Below, piece after piece: positions 56,964-64,000 of a stretch of DNA of 64,000 nucleotides (within the stretch, counting starts at the first letter, position 1; each line of letters begins with the position of its first letter). The stretch comes from Desulfobacter sp. (GTDB lineage Bacteria > Desulfobacterota > Desulfobacteria > Desulfobacterales > Desulfobacteraceae). The notes under the pieces are model-generated. The model ran no database searches. It was given only the letters and a program-made list of their open reading frames with translations, and was not told where the DNA came from. Made by a program: the position numbers and the translations under genes. The stretch covers positions 2,349,501-2,413,500 of the forward strand of contig CP054838.1 of NCBI GenBank assembly GCA_028768545.1, in the 5' to 3' direction.

Positions 56964-57991
56964 TTATAGCTGGATAAATCCTTTGAAAACAAAGACAAAA
57001 TATCCCACGGCCAGGCCGGCGCCGATGATCCGGGGGATTTTTCCTAAAAGAATGGTAAAGATCAGATGAACACATCCTGCCCCGAGAATGGCAACCATCC
57101 CGGGCAGAAAACTTTCTGGCAGATTTATGGGGGTAAACAGGGCATAAAGGCCGATGCACAGGGGAATGCAGATATGGCAGTCCCCCATCTGTGATGAATA
57201 GGCAATATCAGATCTTGCCCTGGCTGAATAGTAAAAGGCCAGCAGACCATTGGGGATGACCATGAGAATCCCGCTTAAAAGGCCCAGGTATTTTAGGGAC
57301 AACAGCCCTTTTTCATGGGTTGTCACCCAGGCGACCAGCCCTTCGATACTGTGAAGGCAGGCCCAGGCGACCAGGCCTGCAAGGATAAGGTCAGCAATCA
57401 GGCTGGGGGTCAGGGTGTTGTTTTTTCCAACGTTGGTCTTGAGCAACTCAAAGATATGAATGATCTGCCAGAATAAAAACAGGCCGCAAAGCATGAGTCC
57501 GTCGGAAAAATCAAGAACCTTGTCCCTGGAAAGGGTATACACGGCCCCGGTGAAAAAAAGCAGGCCGATGATGGTCAGTACAAGGGAAAAATAGGAGATT
57601 CGCTCCTGGGGGGCTTTGGACTTTTTGTTCAGGTGGGTTCCGGTAAACAGGGCGCAGAGGCCCAGGATCAGGGTGAGGTTGGTAACATTGTTGACCATGC
57701 AGTTTTCAAGCACAAGACTGCTGGGGCCGTTGGTCCGTCCCATGACAAAGGCAAAGGCAAGGTTGGCAAATCCGGAACAATAGGGCATGACCAGGGTGCC
57801 TTCAAACCCTTTTTTTTCAACGGCATTCAGGCGCCAGACCATGACCATGGAGGATACAAGAAAGAGGAGAACAAGCTGGACAGGACCCTGGGCTGTAGCA
57901 AAGGAAACTGCCCTGTCAGTCCAGGGGCTGCGTACCAGTGTATCGGTCAGGGATAAAAAAAAGCCCCCACCTCTTTGATCTGATCATTCAT
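56964..57991 (-). pseudogene. Na+/Ca2+ exchanger-like membrane protein with 5' frameshift
   Basis: The 294-residue main frame is polytopic, with one exchanger-type alpha repeat visible in SGFANLAFAFVMG followed by LENCMVNNVTNLTLILGL, and a second around IPNGLLAFYYSARARSD. That frame extends upstream past its first ATG: the sequence SLTDTLVRSPWTDRAVSFAT precedes VMVWRLNAV. The likely start ATG 57991 (MNDQIKEVGAFF) is out of frame by one base at an eight-A run (plus strand 57955-57962). One more base would fuse the two parts. The gene may therefore be intact in the organism if this is a sequence error. Confidence 0.65.
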
Positions 57992-58047
57992 GGGAAAAAA
58001 AGAGTATCATGATTATGGGTCAAAGGCCAATCAAGGCCAACCCCGGG

Positions 58048-59685
58048 TCAGGCTTTTTCAAACCAATCGGTTTCAACATTATAAACCGCCTGCCAGTCTT
58101 TGACAAACTGCTCACCAGGTCTTGTATCCCCTTTGTGAACAAAGCTCAGGGCATGATATCTGAACAATGCCCAGGCATTCTGATTTGGATCCAAAAATTT
58201 TTGGGCCAGGGGGGTATTTAAACCCGCCGTTGTCGTTTTTTGGCTGCGTTGATATTCCTTTCGGGTTAAAAAGGCGATGATGGCCTGTTTTTCCGGCCGG
58301 GCTGAGAGATAGGATTTAAGGGCGGCCATGAAAAAGGCGGCTGCAGAGACCCTTGCCTCTGCCACAGGGGTTTTTCGGGTAAAATCAAGATGGGCCTGGA
58401 TTTTTTCTTTATATTTCGTTTTCTGGGATAAAGAAAGAAAAGAAAAAGGGTGGTTTTTAAGCTGCTCTTTTTTGATCCGCCTGACCACGGACAGGGTCAT
58501 GTTTTTGCGCTGAATTCTTGCCTTGTCCTCAAAAATTTCAAAATATTCTTTTACGCTTCTCATGCCTGGCGGGGTCAGTTGGTCATCCCCGTTGTCCAGA
58601 AGAATGTTTTCCACTTGAACATCCAAAAGCCGGGACAATTGAAATTTTCCCTGTTTACCCTGAACCTCAAGGGGTTTGAAATAGTCGACCAGCAGGGCAG
58701 GGCGGCCCAGTTTTTTAACCGGGAAAAAAGGGGTGTCACAGGTCACAGGAATTTTTTTATGCCCAAAGGGATAAAGGGCTGAGGTAAAGGTCGGGATGAT
58801 GATAAAGGCACCGTCCAGAGAAATCTCCGTGCCGTAAGAGTCCGTGATCGAGGGTTTGACAGATTCAAAATCCTCGTCAAGACAGGCCGGGATCAAAAGG
58901 TCGGAACCGGCATGCTGTTTGGAAAAAGTTTGCCCGATATCTGCTTCAAGATCCAGGACCCTGTGCTTGTTTCTGTCGGTCAGGCTCACGGAAAAAGGAA
59001 TCTTGTCTTTAACCAATTGTCGGACAAGTGTTTGTCTGGCCCTGGGAATTTTAGTCAGCAAACTAAATTGGCAGGGGGCGTTAATGCGTGTCAGGATATG
59101 GGTTAGATTCCAGGGGGGATCGGTCCAGTCCAGGGGGTCTGATCCCCCGTAGAGGGCAAGATCGGTATTGTTCAGGTCCAAGAAGGTTTGAATGAACCGT
59201 GTTACGGCTGTTTGGGTAAAATGTCCCCTGACCCTTGGCAGGGCCCATTCATTGCACCGCCGGCAATAGCTGGAACATCCTGAGGTCATCTGGAATGTTA
59301 CTGCATGTTTGAACAGGGGGGCCCACTGCCATTGGGCCAGGCCCAGTTTATTTTCCCAGCCATCATAGTCCAGATAAACCAGGTCTCGTTTCCGGGATTG
59401 GTTCCTTAAAAACCTGTAAAGGTCGTTTGATTTTAGTGTGAGATTCTCAAGATCAGGACCTTTGCCCAGGGTGGGGATAAACCGTTTCAGGGCCACCTGG
59501 ATCTGGCGCAGATGTTTTTCACAGGTTTCTAATATTTTTTCTTTTTTGACCTGTTTAAGAATGGTCTCCAGCAGCGTTGTAACAAGAGACGGGTCTCCCT
59601 GGTAAAGGGCTGCCAGCACCCGGTTTTTCAGGGATTCCATGGGGACATCCCGGGTCGGGATGATATGGTTTGAAAATTGAGTCAT
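58048..59685 (-). CDS. Radical SAM protein of unknown function
   Basis: The 545-residue protein has a canonical cluster motif CSSYCRRC at about residues 137-144, preceded by the strand FQMTSG. The glycine-rich strand LALYGGSDPLDW follows, as does a barrel region to about 330. The N-terminal 120 residues are helical, and the C-terminal 200 residues form a helical extension with many Lys and Arg. This size and layout do not match a characterised family that I recognise. It starts 73 bases beyond the dsrP stop, past a strong terminator, so it is probably transcribed separately. Confidence 0.7.
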   Translation of the reverse strand: MTQFSNHIIPTRDVPMESLKNRVLAALYQGDPSLVTTLLETILKQVKKEKILETCEKHLRQIQVALKRFIPTLGKGPDLENLTLKSNDLYRFLRNQSRKRDLVYLDYDGWENKLGLAQWQWAPLFKHAVTFQMTSGCSSYCRRCNEWALPRVRGHFTQTAVTRFIQTFLDLNNTDLALYGGSDPLDWTDPPWNLTHILTRINAPCQFSLLTKIPRARQTLVRQLVKDKIPFSVSLTDRNKHRVLDLEADIGQTFSKQHAGSDLLIPACLDEDFESVKPSITDSYGTEISLDGAFIIIPTFTSALYPFGHKKIPVTCDTPFFPVKKLGRPALLVDYFKPLEVQGKQGKFQLSRLLDVQVENILLDNGDDQLTPPGMRSVKEYFEIFEDKARIQRKNMTLSVVRRIKKEQLKNHPFSFLSLSQKTKYKEKIQAHLDFTRKTPVAEARVSAAAFFMAALKSYLSARPEKQAIIAFLTRKEYQRSQKTTTAGLNTPLAQKFLDPNQNAWALFRYHALSFVHKGDTRPGEQFVKDWQAVYNVETDWFEKA

Positions 59686-59693
59686 AAATAAAT

Positions 59694-59725
59694 AAAAAGG
59701 GGGCTTTTAAAAAAAAGCCCCCTTT
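59694..59725 (-). terminator. Intrinsic terminator of the dsr operon
   Basis: On the minus strand AAAGGGGGCTTTT pairs with AAAAGCCCCCTTT and is followed by a T-rich stretch (TTTATTTATTT). It lies about 35 bases beyond the dsrP stop. This is the clearest intrinsic terminator in the window. Confidence 0.88.
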
Positions 59726-59757
59726 GGGTATTACCTTAAGAGTTGCGGGTTAAAAAA

Positions 59758-60915
59758 TTAACCGCGAACCTCTTCTTTAACTGTGGTTGCCAGTTTGAAC
59801 AAAATGGTCAGTACAAAAAATCCCGTGGCGTATACGGCCAGGGAGATCATCATTTCTTTGCCGGTGGGGGCGTATTCCGTCACATGGTGCAGAGGCGAGG
59901 GAACAAAACCGCCGGCAATCATCCCTAAAGCCTTGTCAATCCAGGCACCAAAGAAAATCATGGCGCAGGTGATGGGCAGCAGGGTTTTGTTGTTTCTTAA
60001 TTTTGGAATGATCAGGAAAATAGCACCCAGGGTCATCAGGGCCAGGGCAGACCACATCCAGGGAACCATCATGTTGTAACCGTGGTAGCCGAAGAGCAGG
60101 TAGCCGATATGGGCTTTATGACTCGGGATTCCTGAGTAGTAAACCACAAAACATTCACAGGCAAAGAAGAACAAATTGGCAATGATGGCCCAGCAGACAA
60201 TTTTGGACAAGGTCTGAATGGCTTCCCAGCCCGGATCAAACTTGGTGAATTTTTTGATGATATAGCAGAGGATAATCAAAAATGCCGGACCCGCTGCAAA
60301 GGCAGAGGCCAGAAATCTGGGGGCCAAAATGGCGGTCAGCCAATAGCCGCGTCCCGGAAGGCCGCAGTAAAGATAGGCCGTGACCGTATGGATCCCAATG
60401 GCAAAGGGGATGGAAAGATAGACCAGCGGTTTGGTCCACCAGACCGGTTCCACCTGATTTCTCTCGGCTTCCAGCACCTTCCAGCCCACGACAATGTTCA
60501 AAAATAGATACCCGTTGAGAACAAGCATGTCATAAAAGAGCATGGAGTGGGGGGTGGGGTAGAGCAGCACATTGAGCATACGGATGGGCTGACCCAGATC
60601 GACCACGATGAACAACAGGCACATGATCAAGGAGGCCACGGCCAGAAATTCACCTAAAATGGTGATTCTGTGAAATTTTTCATAATTGTGAAGATAATAG
60701 GGAATGACAACCATAACCCCCCCTGCAGCCACGCCGACCAGGAAGGTGAAGTTGGCAATATAAAATCCCCAGGATACATCCCGGTTCATGCCGGTGATCT
60801 GCAGACCGTTCACGAACTGGTCAACATATACCAGGGCGCCTGCTCCCATGACGGCGAGCAGAAAGACTATCCATAACCAATAAGTTTTACTTCCTTTAAT
60901 AGCTATCTCAAGCAT
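59758..60915 (-). CDS. dsrP: DsrP, NrfD-family membrane subunit of the DsrMKJOP complex
   Basis: The 385-residue integral membrane protein has about ten helices and belongs to the NrfD/PsrC family (AVASLIMCLLFIVVDLGQPI and TPHSMLFYDMLVLNGYLF are typical). In sulfate reducers it exchanges electrons with the menaquinone pool and, with DsrO and DsrJ, links periplasm to the cytoplasmic DsrK. It is the last gene of the operon, 11 bases after dsrO, with a strong terminator behind it. Confidence 0.95.
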   Translation of the reverse strand: MLEIAIKGSKTYWLWIVFLLAVMGAGALVYVDQFVNGLQITGMNRDVSWGFYIANFTFLVGVAAGGVMVVIPYYLHNYEKFHRITILGEFLAVASLIMCLLFIVVDLGQPIRMLNVLLYPTPHSMLFYDMLVLNGYLFLNIVVGWKVLEAERNQVEPVWWTKPLVYLSIPFAIGIHTVTAYLYCGLPGRGYWLTAILAPRFLASAFAAGPAFLIILCYIIKKFTKFDPGWEAIQTLSKIVCWAIIANLFFFACECFVVYYSGIPSHKAHIGYLLFGYHGYNMMVPWMWSALALMTLGAIFLIIPKLRNNKTLLPITCAMIFFGAWIDKALGMIAGGFVPSPLHHVTEYAPTGKEMMISLAVYATGFFVLTILFKLATTVKEEVRG

Positions 60916-60926
60916 ACTCGCCTCTC

Positions 60927-61751
60927 TTAAACGATGTAGTAAACACTGGGCTCTGTGCCCAGGGATTGTTTACGTCTGATTGAATAATGTTCGTTAAGAA
61001 GTTCCCGGATTTCAGATTCGGGATCTTCCAGATCACCCACAACAATGGCACCTTCGCTGGCCTCTACACAATGGGGCTGCTCGCCTCTGGCCAGGCGTTC
61101 GGCGCACAGGTTGCATTTTTCAATCACCCCCTTGGTCCGTGTGGGGAAGTCCGGATCGGTTTCTTCGATAAACGGCCTTGGATCCCTGAAGTTGAAACTT
61201 CTGGATCCGTAAGGGCAGGCAGCCATACAGAACCTGCAGCCGATGCAGCGGTGATAGTCCATCAGAACAATCCCGTCTTCCCTTTTAAAGGTGGCCTGGG
61301 TGGGGCATGCCTGAACGCAGGGCGCCTCTTTGCAATGGTTGCAGGTGACCAGAAAGGGAAGATGTTTGAAACGTTCAGCTAAAAATTCATCTTCCTTGTC
61401 CGGAAAGGCAGAATGAAAATGTTCTTCCCAGATCCATTTGATATCCTGGTGGTGATTTACAGGACGGGTGTTGGGAAATTTTTCCTCGTCCACCTCATGG
61501 TTGAAATCCGGGACATTATGGGCTTTGTGGCAGGCCTCTCTGACGGCCTCGGCTACTTCTTCGTTCAGCTTGTTGGTATCAATTACCATGCCCCAGCGGT
61601 GGGCGTGAAGGGCTTCGTGGTTCTTGGCTTTCACCGCATGGGCCGCGCCATGAGAATCAGATGCGGCAAAGTTAATTGCCGGAGCAGCACCTATTCCAAT
61701 GGCAGCAATCCCCGCTACTTTAAGAAAGCTTCTTCTGCTCTTTTCCATCAT
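60927..61751 (-). CDS. dsrO: DsrO, periplasmic ferredoxin-like subunit
   Basis: The start at ATG 61751 (or 61748) gives about 274 residues with a Tat signal (RRSFLKVAGIAAIG) and several [4Fe-4S] motifs: CNHCKEAPCVQACP, CIGCRFCMAACPYG and CNLCAERLARGEQPHC. It passes electrons between DsrJ and the membrane subunit DsrP. AAGGAG lies before the start, and the dsrJ stop overlaps it as ATGA. An upstream start at 61778 would overlap dsrJ and bring no ribosome site. Confidence 0.95.
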   Translation of the reverse strand: MMEKSRRSFLKVAGIAAIGIGAAPAINFAASDSHGAAHAVKAKNHEALHAHRWGMVIDTNKLNEEVAEAVREACHKAHNVPDFNHEVDEEKFPNTRPVNHHQDIKWIWEEHFHSAFPDKEDEFLAERFKHLPFLVTCNHCKEAPCVQACPTQATFKREDGIVLMDYHRCIGCRFCMAACPYGSRSFNFRDPRPFIEETDPDFPTRTKGVIEKCNLCAERLARGEQPHCVEASEGAIVVGDLEDPESEIRELLNEHYSIRRKQSLGTEPSVYYIV

Positions 61752-62143
61752 TGAATCTCCTTGGGGTTTGTGTGACATTCCCAGCAGTAGGGGCTGACAG
61801 ACGCATAGTCATGGCAGGAATCACAGAATTTGGCTTTGTCTTCATGGCATCCCAGGCAGGAGTTATCACCTGTGGACAGACTCATATTAAAGGTATGTCC
61901 GTTGGCACCTGTGTATTTCCGGTCTGCATCTCTGACCACAGAATCCCGCCATTCATCCAAAAGGGACATGTGGTTGGCTCTCATCTCGTATTTGTCCAGG
62001 ACGCATTTTTTTTCTGCCTTGGCTTTGCCCAAAAGTTCGGGTTTAGGAGCGGCCATGGTCTCGGTGGCCATATTAAACCAGAAGGGGGAGAGGACAGCGA
62101 TAACAAAGACCGCAAGCCCGGCAATTATATAATTTTTACTCAT
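61748..62143 (-). CDS. dsrJ: DsrJ, triheme cytochrome c subunit
   Basis: The 131-residue protein has an N-terminal anchor (YIIAGLAVFVIAVLSPFWF) and three CxxCH heme sites in its C-terminal half: CLGCH, CDSCH and CWECH. DsrJ is the periplasmic cytochrome of the complex and is known for unusual heme ligation in characterised members. It overlaps dsrK by eight bases and dsrO by four. Confidence 0.95.
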   Translation of the reverse strand: MSKNYIIAGLAVFVIAVLSPFWFNMATETMAAPKPELLGKAKAEKKCVLDKYEMRANHMSLLDEWRDSVVRDADRKYTGANGHTFNMSLSTGDNSCLGCHEDKAKFCDSCHDYASVSPYCWECHTNPKEIQ

Positions 62144-63803
62144 CTGATTCCTCCTCCATGCCCGGTAAGGGTTCCATTCTCAGATCCTCGGTTCTGTCCT
62201 TTTCACCCGGGAGAATCAAGGCGTTGCCCACCAGTTCATGAACACCGTAAACTTCAGCCTCGGGCACCCAGTATTCGCAGAGAGTGGACAGGGCTGCCCT
62301 GTCAATGGCGCAGATGGTGGCCAGGGTGTTGACACCGTATTTTTCATGAACATGCTTGAGGGCATTGGCGCGGGGAAGCGCCCCTGCCATTCTCAGTTCC
62401 ATGTTTTCACCGGCATTGAGACCGGCGCCTGAACCGCAGCAAAAGGTCTGCTCACGGATGGTGTTGGGCGGCATTTCATAGAAGTTGTCCACCACATTTT
62501 TGATCACGTACCTGGGTTCGTCCAAAAGGCCCATGCCCCGGGCCGGGTTGCAGGAATCGTGAAAGGTGACAATGCGATTTGCATTCCGGCTTTTGTCAAG
62601 TTCCAGCTTGCCGTGTTTGATCAAATCGGCGGTGAACTCAGTGATGTGGACCATCTTGGTGGAGGCGGCATTTTCAAATACCGTTCCTGTGATGGGGTTC
62701 ACAGGGACCTCCATGAAATCGGCAGGGCCGTTCATGGTATCCATGTATTGGTGAATCACCCGCCACATATGGCCGCATTCCCCGCCAAGGATCCATTTGA
62801 CGCCCAGGCGTTTGGCCTCGGCATACATTTTGGCGTTGAGCCGTTTCATGGTCTCATGGGAGGTGAAAAAACCAAAGTTTCCGCCCTCGGATGCATAGGT
62901 GGACCAGGTCACATCCAGTCCGTATTTGTCTTTGAGGTATTTGAACAGGATGAGATACCCTTGACAGGTGTAAGTGCCCGGATCGGCAAATACATCACCA
63001 GAGGGTGTGACAAAAAGGATGTCCGCCCCTTTTTTCTGGTAGGAGGGCTCACAGTTGACCCCTGTGATATCTTCAATATCCTCCACAAAGAAATCCAGCA
63101 TGTCTTTAAAGGCATGGGGCTGAATCCCTAAATGGTTTCCGGTCTGGTAACAGTTGGAAACAGGCGTTGCGATCCAGTCAATGTTCAGGCCGATCAGATT
63201 TAAAAGTTCCCGGCCCATGATGGTGATTTCAGCCGTATCAATGCCGTAGGGGCAGAACACGGAACAGCGGCGGCACTCAGTGCACTGGAAAAAGTAGTAC
63301 CACATCTCTTTGAGCACATCCAAATCCAGGTCACGGGCACCGTTGAGGCGCTGTCCGCCGGGCAGTTTTTTCAGGATCTTGCCGGCGGTGGTAAAATCAT
63401 TCCTGTAGACGGACCTGAGCAGCTCGGCCCTGAGGACCGGCATGTTTTTAGGATCTCCTGTGCCCAAAAAAAAGTGGCATTTGTCAGCGCAGGCGCCGCA
63501 GCGGACACAGACATCCATGAAGATTTTAAAGGTCCGAAATTTCTCCAGCCGTTCCTTGATGCCATTGTGGAGAATTTCTTTCCAGTTTTCAGGAAGCTTC
63601 CAGTCGTCATCCAGGGGGTTCCATTCCCTGGCATTGGGCAGGCCAAGTGTTTCTACACTTTCAGGCTTTGCCGCATAACAGTACATCCCCGGTCTGATCT
63701 GAACGGACTTGGTGGTGTCCAGCCAGTTGGACGGCTCAGATGTGGACTTGGGAGCATAGTCTATTTTGTCTAATGCTTCATCCGGTGTAAGTTCGTCAAC
63801 CAT
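62136..63803 (-). CDS. dsrK: DsrK, cytoplasmic HdrD-like iron-sulfur subunit
   Basis: The 555-residue protein has two ferredoxin-type motifs (CVRCGACADKCHFF and CTECRRCSVFCPYG) and two Cys-rich CCG-type regions (HDSCNPARGMG and QTFCCGSGAGLN), as in heterodisulfide reductase HdrD. It is thought to reduce the DsrC trisulfide in the last step of sulfite reduction. AAGGAG precedes ATG 63803, and the dsrM stop lies three bases upstream. Confidence 0.95.
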   Translation of the reverse strand: MVDELTPDEALDKIDYAPKSTSEPSNWLDTTKSVQIRPGMYCYAAKPESVETLGLPNAREWNPLDDDWKLPENWKEILHNGIKERLEKFRTFKIFMDVCVRCGACADKCHFFLGTGDPKNMPVLRAELLRSVYRNDFTTAGKILKKLPGGQRLNGARDLDLDVLKEMWYYFFQCTECRRCSVFCPYGIDTAEITIMGRELLNLIGLNIDWIATPVSNCYQTGNHLGIQPHAFKDMLDFFVEDIEDITGVNCEPSYQKKGADILFVTPSGDVFADPGTYTCQGYLILFKYLKDKYGLDVTWSTYASEGGNFGFFTSHETMKRLNAKMYAEAKRLGVKWILGGECGHMWRVIHQYMDTMNGPADFMEVPVNPITGTVFENAASTKMVHITEFTADLIKHGKLELDKSRNANRIVTFHDSCNPARGMGLLDEPRYVIKNVVDNFYEMPPNTIREQTFCCGSGAGLNAGENMELRMAGALPRANALKHVHEKYGVNTLATICAIDRAALSTLCEYWVPEAEVYGVHELVGNALILPGEKDRTEDLRMEPLPGMEEESDE

Positions 63804-63806
63804 CTA

Positions 63807-64000
63807 TTACTCCTTCTTATCCACCGGCAGCCCGGCTTCAATCATTTTTTCTCTGAAGTGATCTTCATACTGTTCATAGGTATGGATGTCCACATCATAG
63901 TTCCAGGGATTTACATGCCGTTTGGCCCGGGTGTTGTTGGCCATGTTTCTGGTGGGGCTCAAGAAGACCCCGCCCATGTGCATGAGCTTGGATGCCGGAA
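63807..64000 (-). CDS. dsrM: DsrM, membrane subunit, C-terminal part
   Basis: The minus-strand frame enters at 64000 and ends at TAA 63807-63809, giving about 64 C-terminal residues that include HMGGVFLSPTRNMANNTRAK and end LPVDKKE. Position directly before dsrK in the conserved dsrMKJOP order identifies it. DsrM carries heme b and is the NarI-like membrane partner of DsrK. Most of the gene lies beyond the window. Confidence 0.85.
   Translation of the reverse strand, partial: PASKLMHMGGVFLSPTRNMANNTRAKRHVNPWNYDVDIHTYEQYEDHFREKMIEAGLPVDKKE

Noticed and set aside
1..64000. CRISPR arrays, rRNA or tRNA genes
   Set aside because: No regularly spaced repeats and no rRNA or cloverleaf-like segments were seen on either strand by eye.

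Overview
The window looks like chromosome from a sulfate-reducing deltaproteobacterium of the Desulfobacterales type. The strongest marker is the dsrMKJOP membrane complex at the right end (59758-64000). Sigma-54 regulation, many PAS and cyclase sensors, an MttB-family methyltransferase and several insertion-sequence families fit the same group. No rRNA, tRNA or CRISPR array was seen.

Left part (1-15.4 kb). After the 3' end of a VOC-family gene comes a minus-strand operon: alkaline-phosphatase-superfamily 'sulfatase' with Thr at the formylglycine position, thioredoxin, thioredoxin reductase, BCCT transporter, non-pyrrolysine MttB-like methyltransferase and a Cys-less thioredoxin-like protein. 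It has a -24/-12 promoter and two repeated palindromes upstream, next to a sigma-54 activator whose conserved AAA+ cysteine is encoded by in-frame UGA, a candidate selenocysteine. YkgJ-type, PAS sensor and hybrid sensor-kinase genes follow, then an IS4-like element with a 9-bp target duplication.

Middle (15.4-36 kb). A disrupted cAMP-type module (class III cyclase, secreted FGE-fold protein, MFS/HEAT/cyclic-nucleotide-binding protein) is split by an ISAs1 element that itself carries an ISKra4 element in its right terminus. Next are a type I secretion operon with a glycosyltransferase, a CHASE2 adenylate cyclase, a GAF protein of unknown role and an unusual radical SAM protein.

Right part (36-64 kb). 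A second copy of the IS4-like element has an ISL3-type transposase gene trapped between two copies of its right end, and the whole unit is flanked by one 9-bp duplication. A gshB plus oligopeptide-ABC operon follows. The next cluster (45.4-55.8 kb) resembles the TagQRST/PpkA signalling branch of type VI secretion (VWA protein, LolD-like ATPase, FtsX-like permease, FGE-fold protein, lipoproteins), but lacks a kinase and any T6SS structural gene here. EamA, Na/Ca-exchanger-like and radical SAM genes precede the dsr operon.

Several otherwise well-conserved genes carry frameshifts or internal UAA codons. This means either active gene decay alongside IS expansion or uncorrected sequence errors, and it lowers confidence in reading any single stop codon as recoding.
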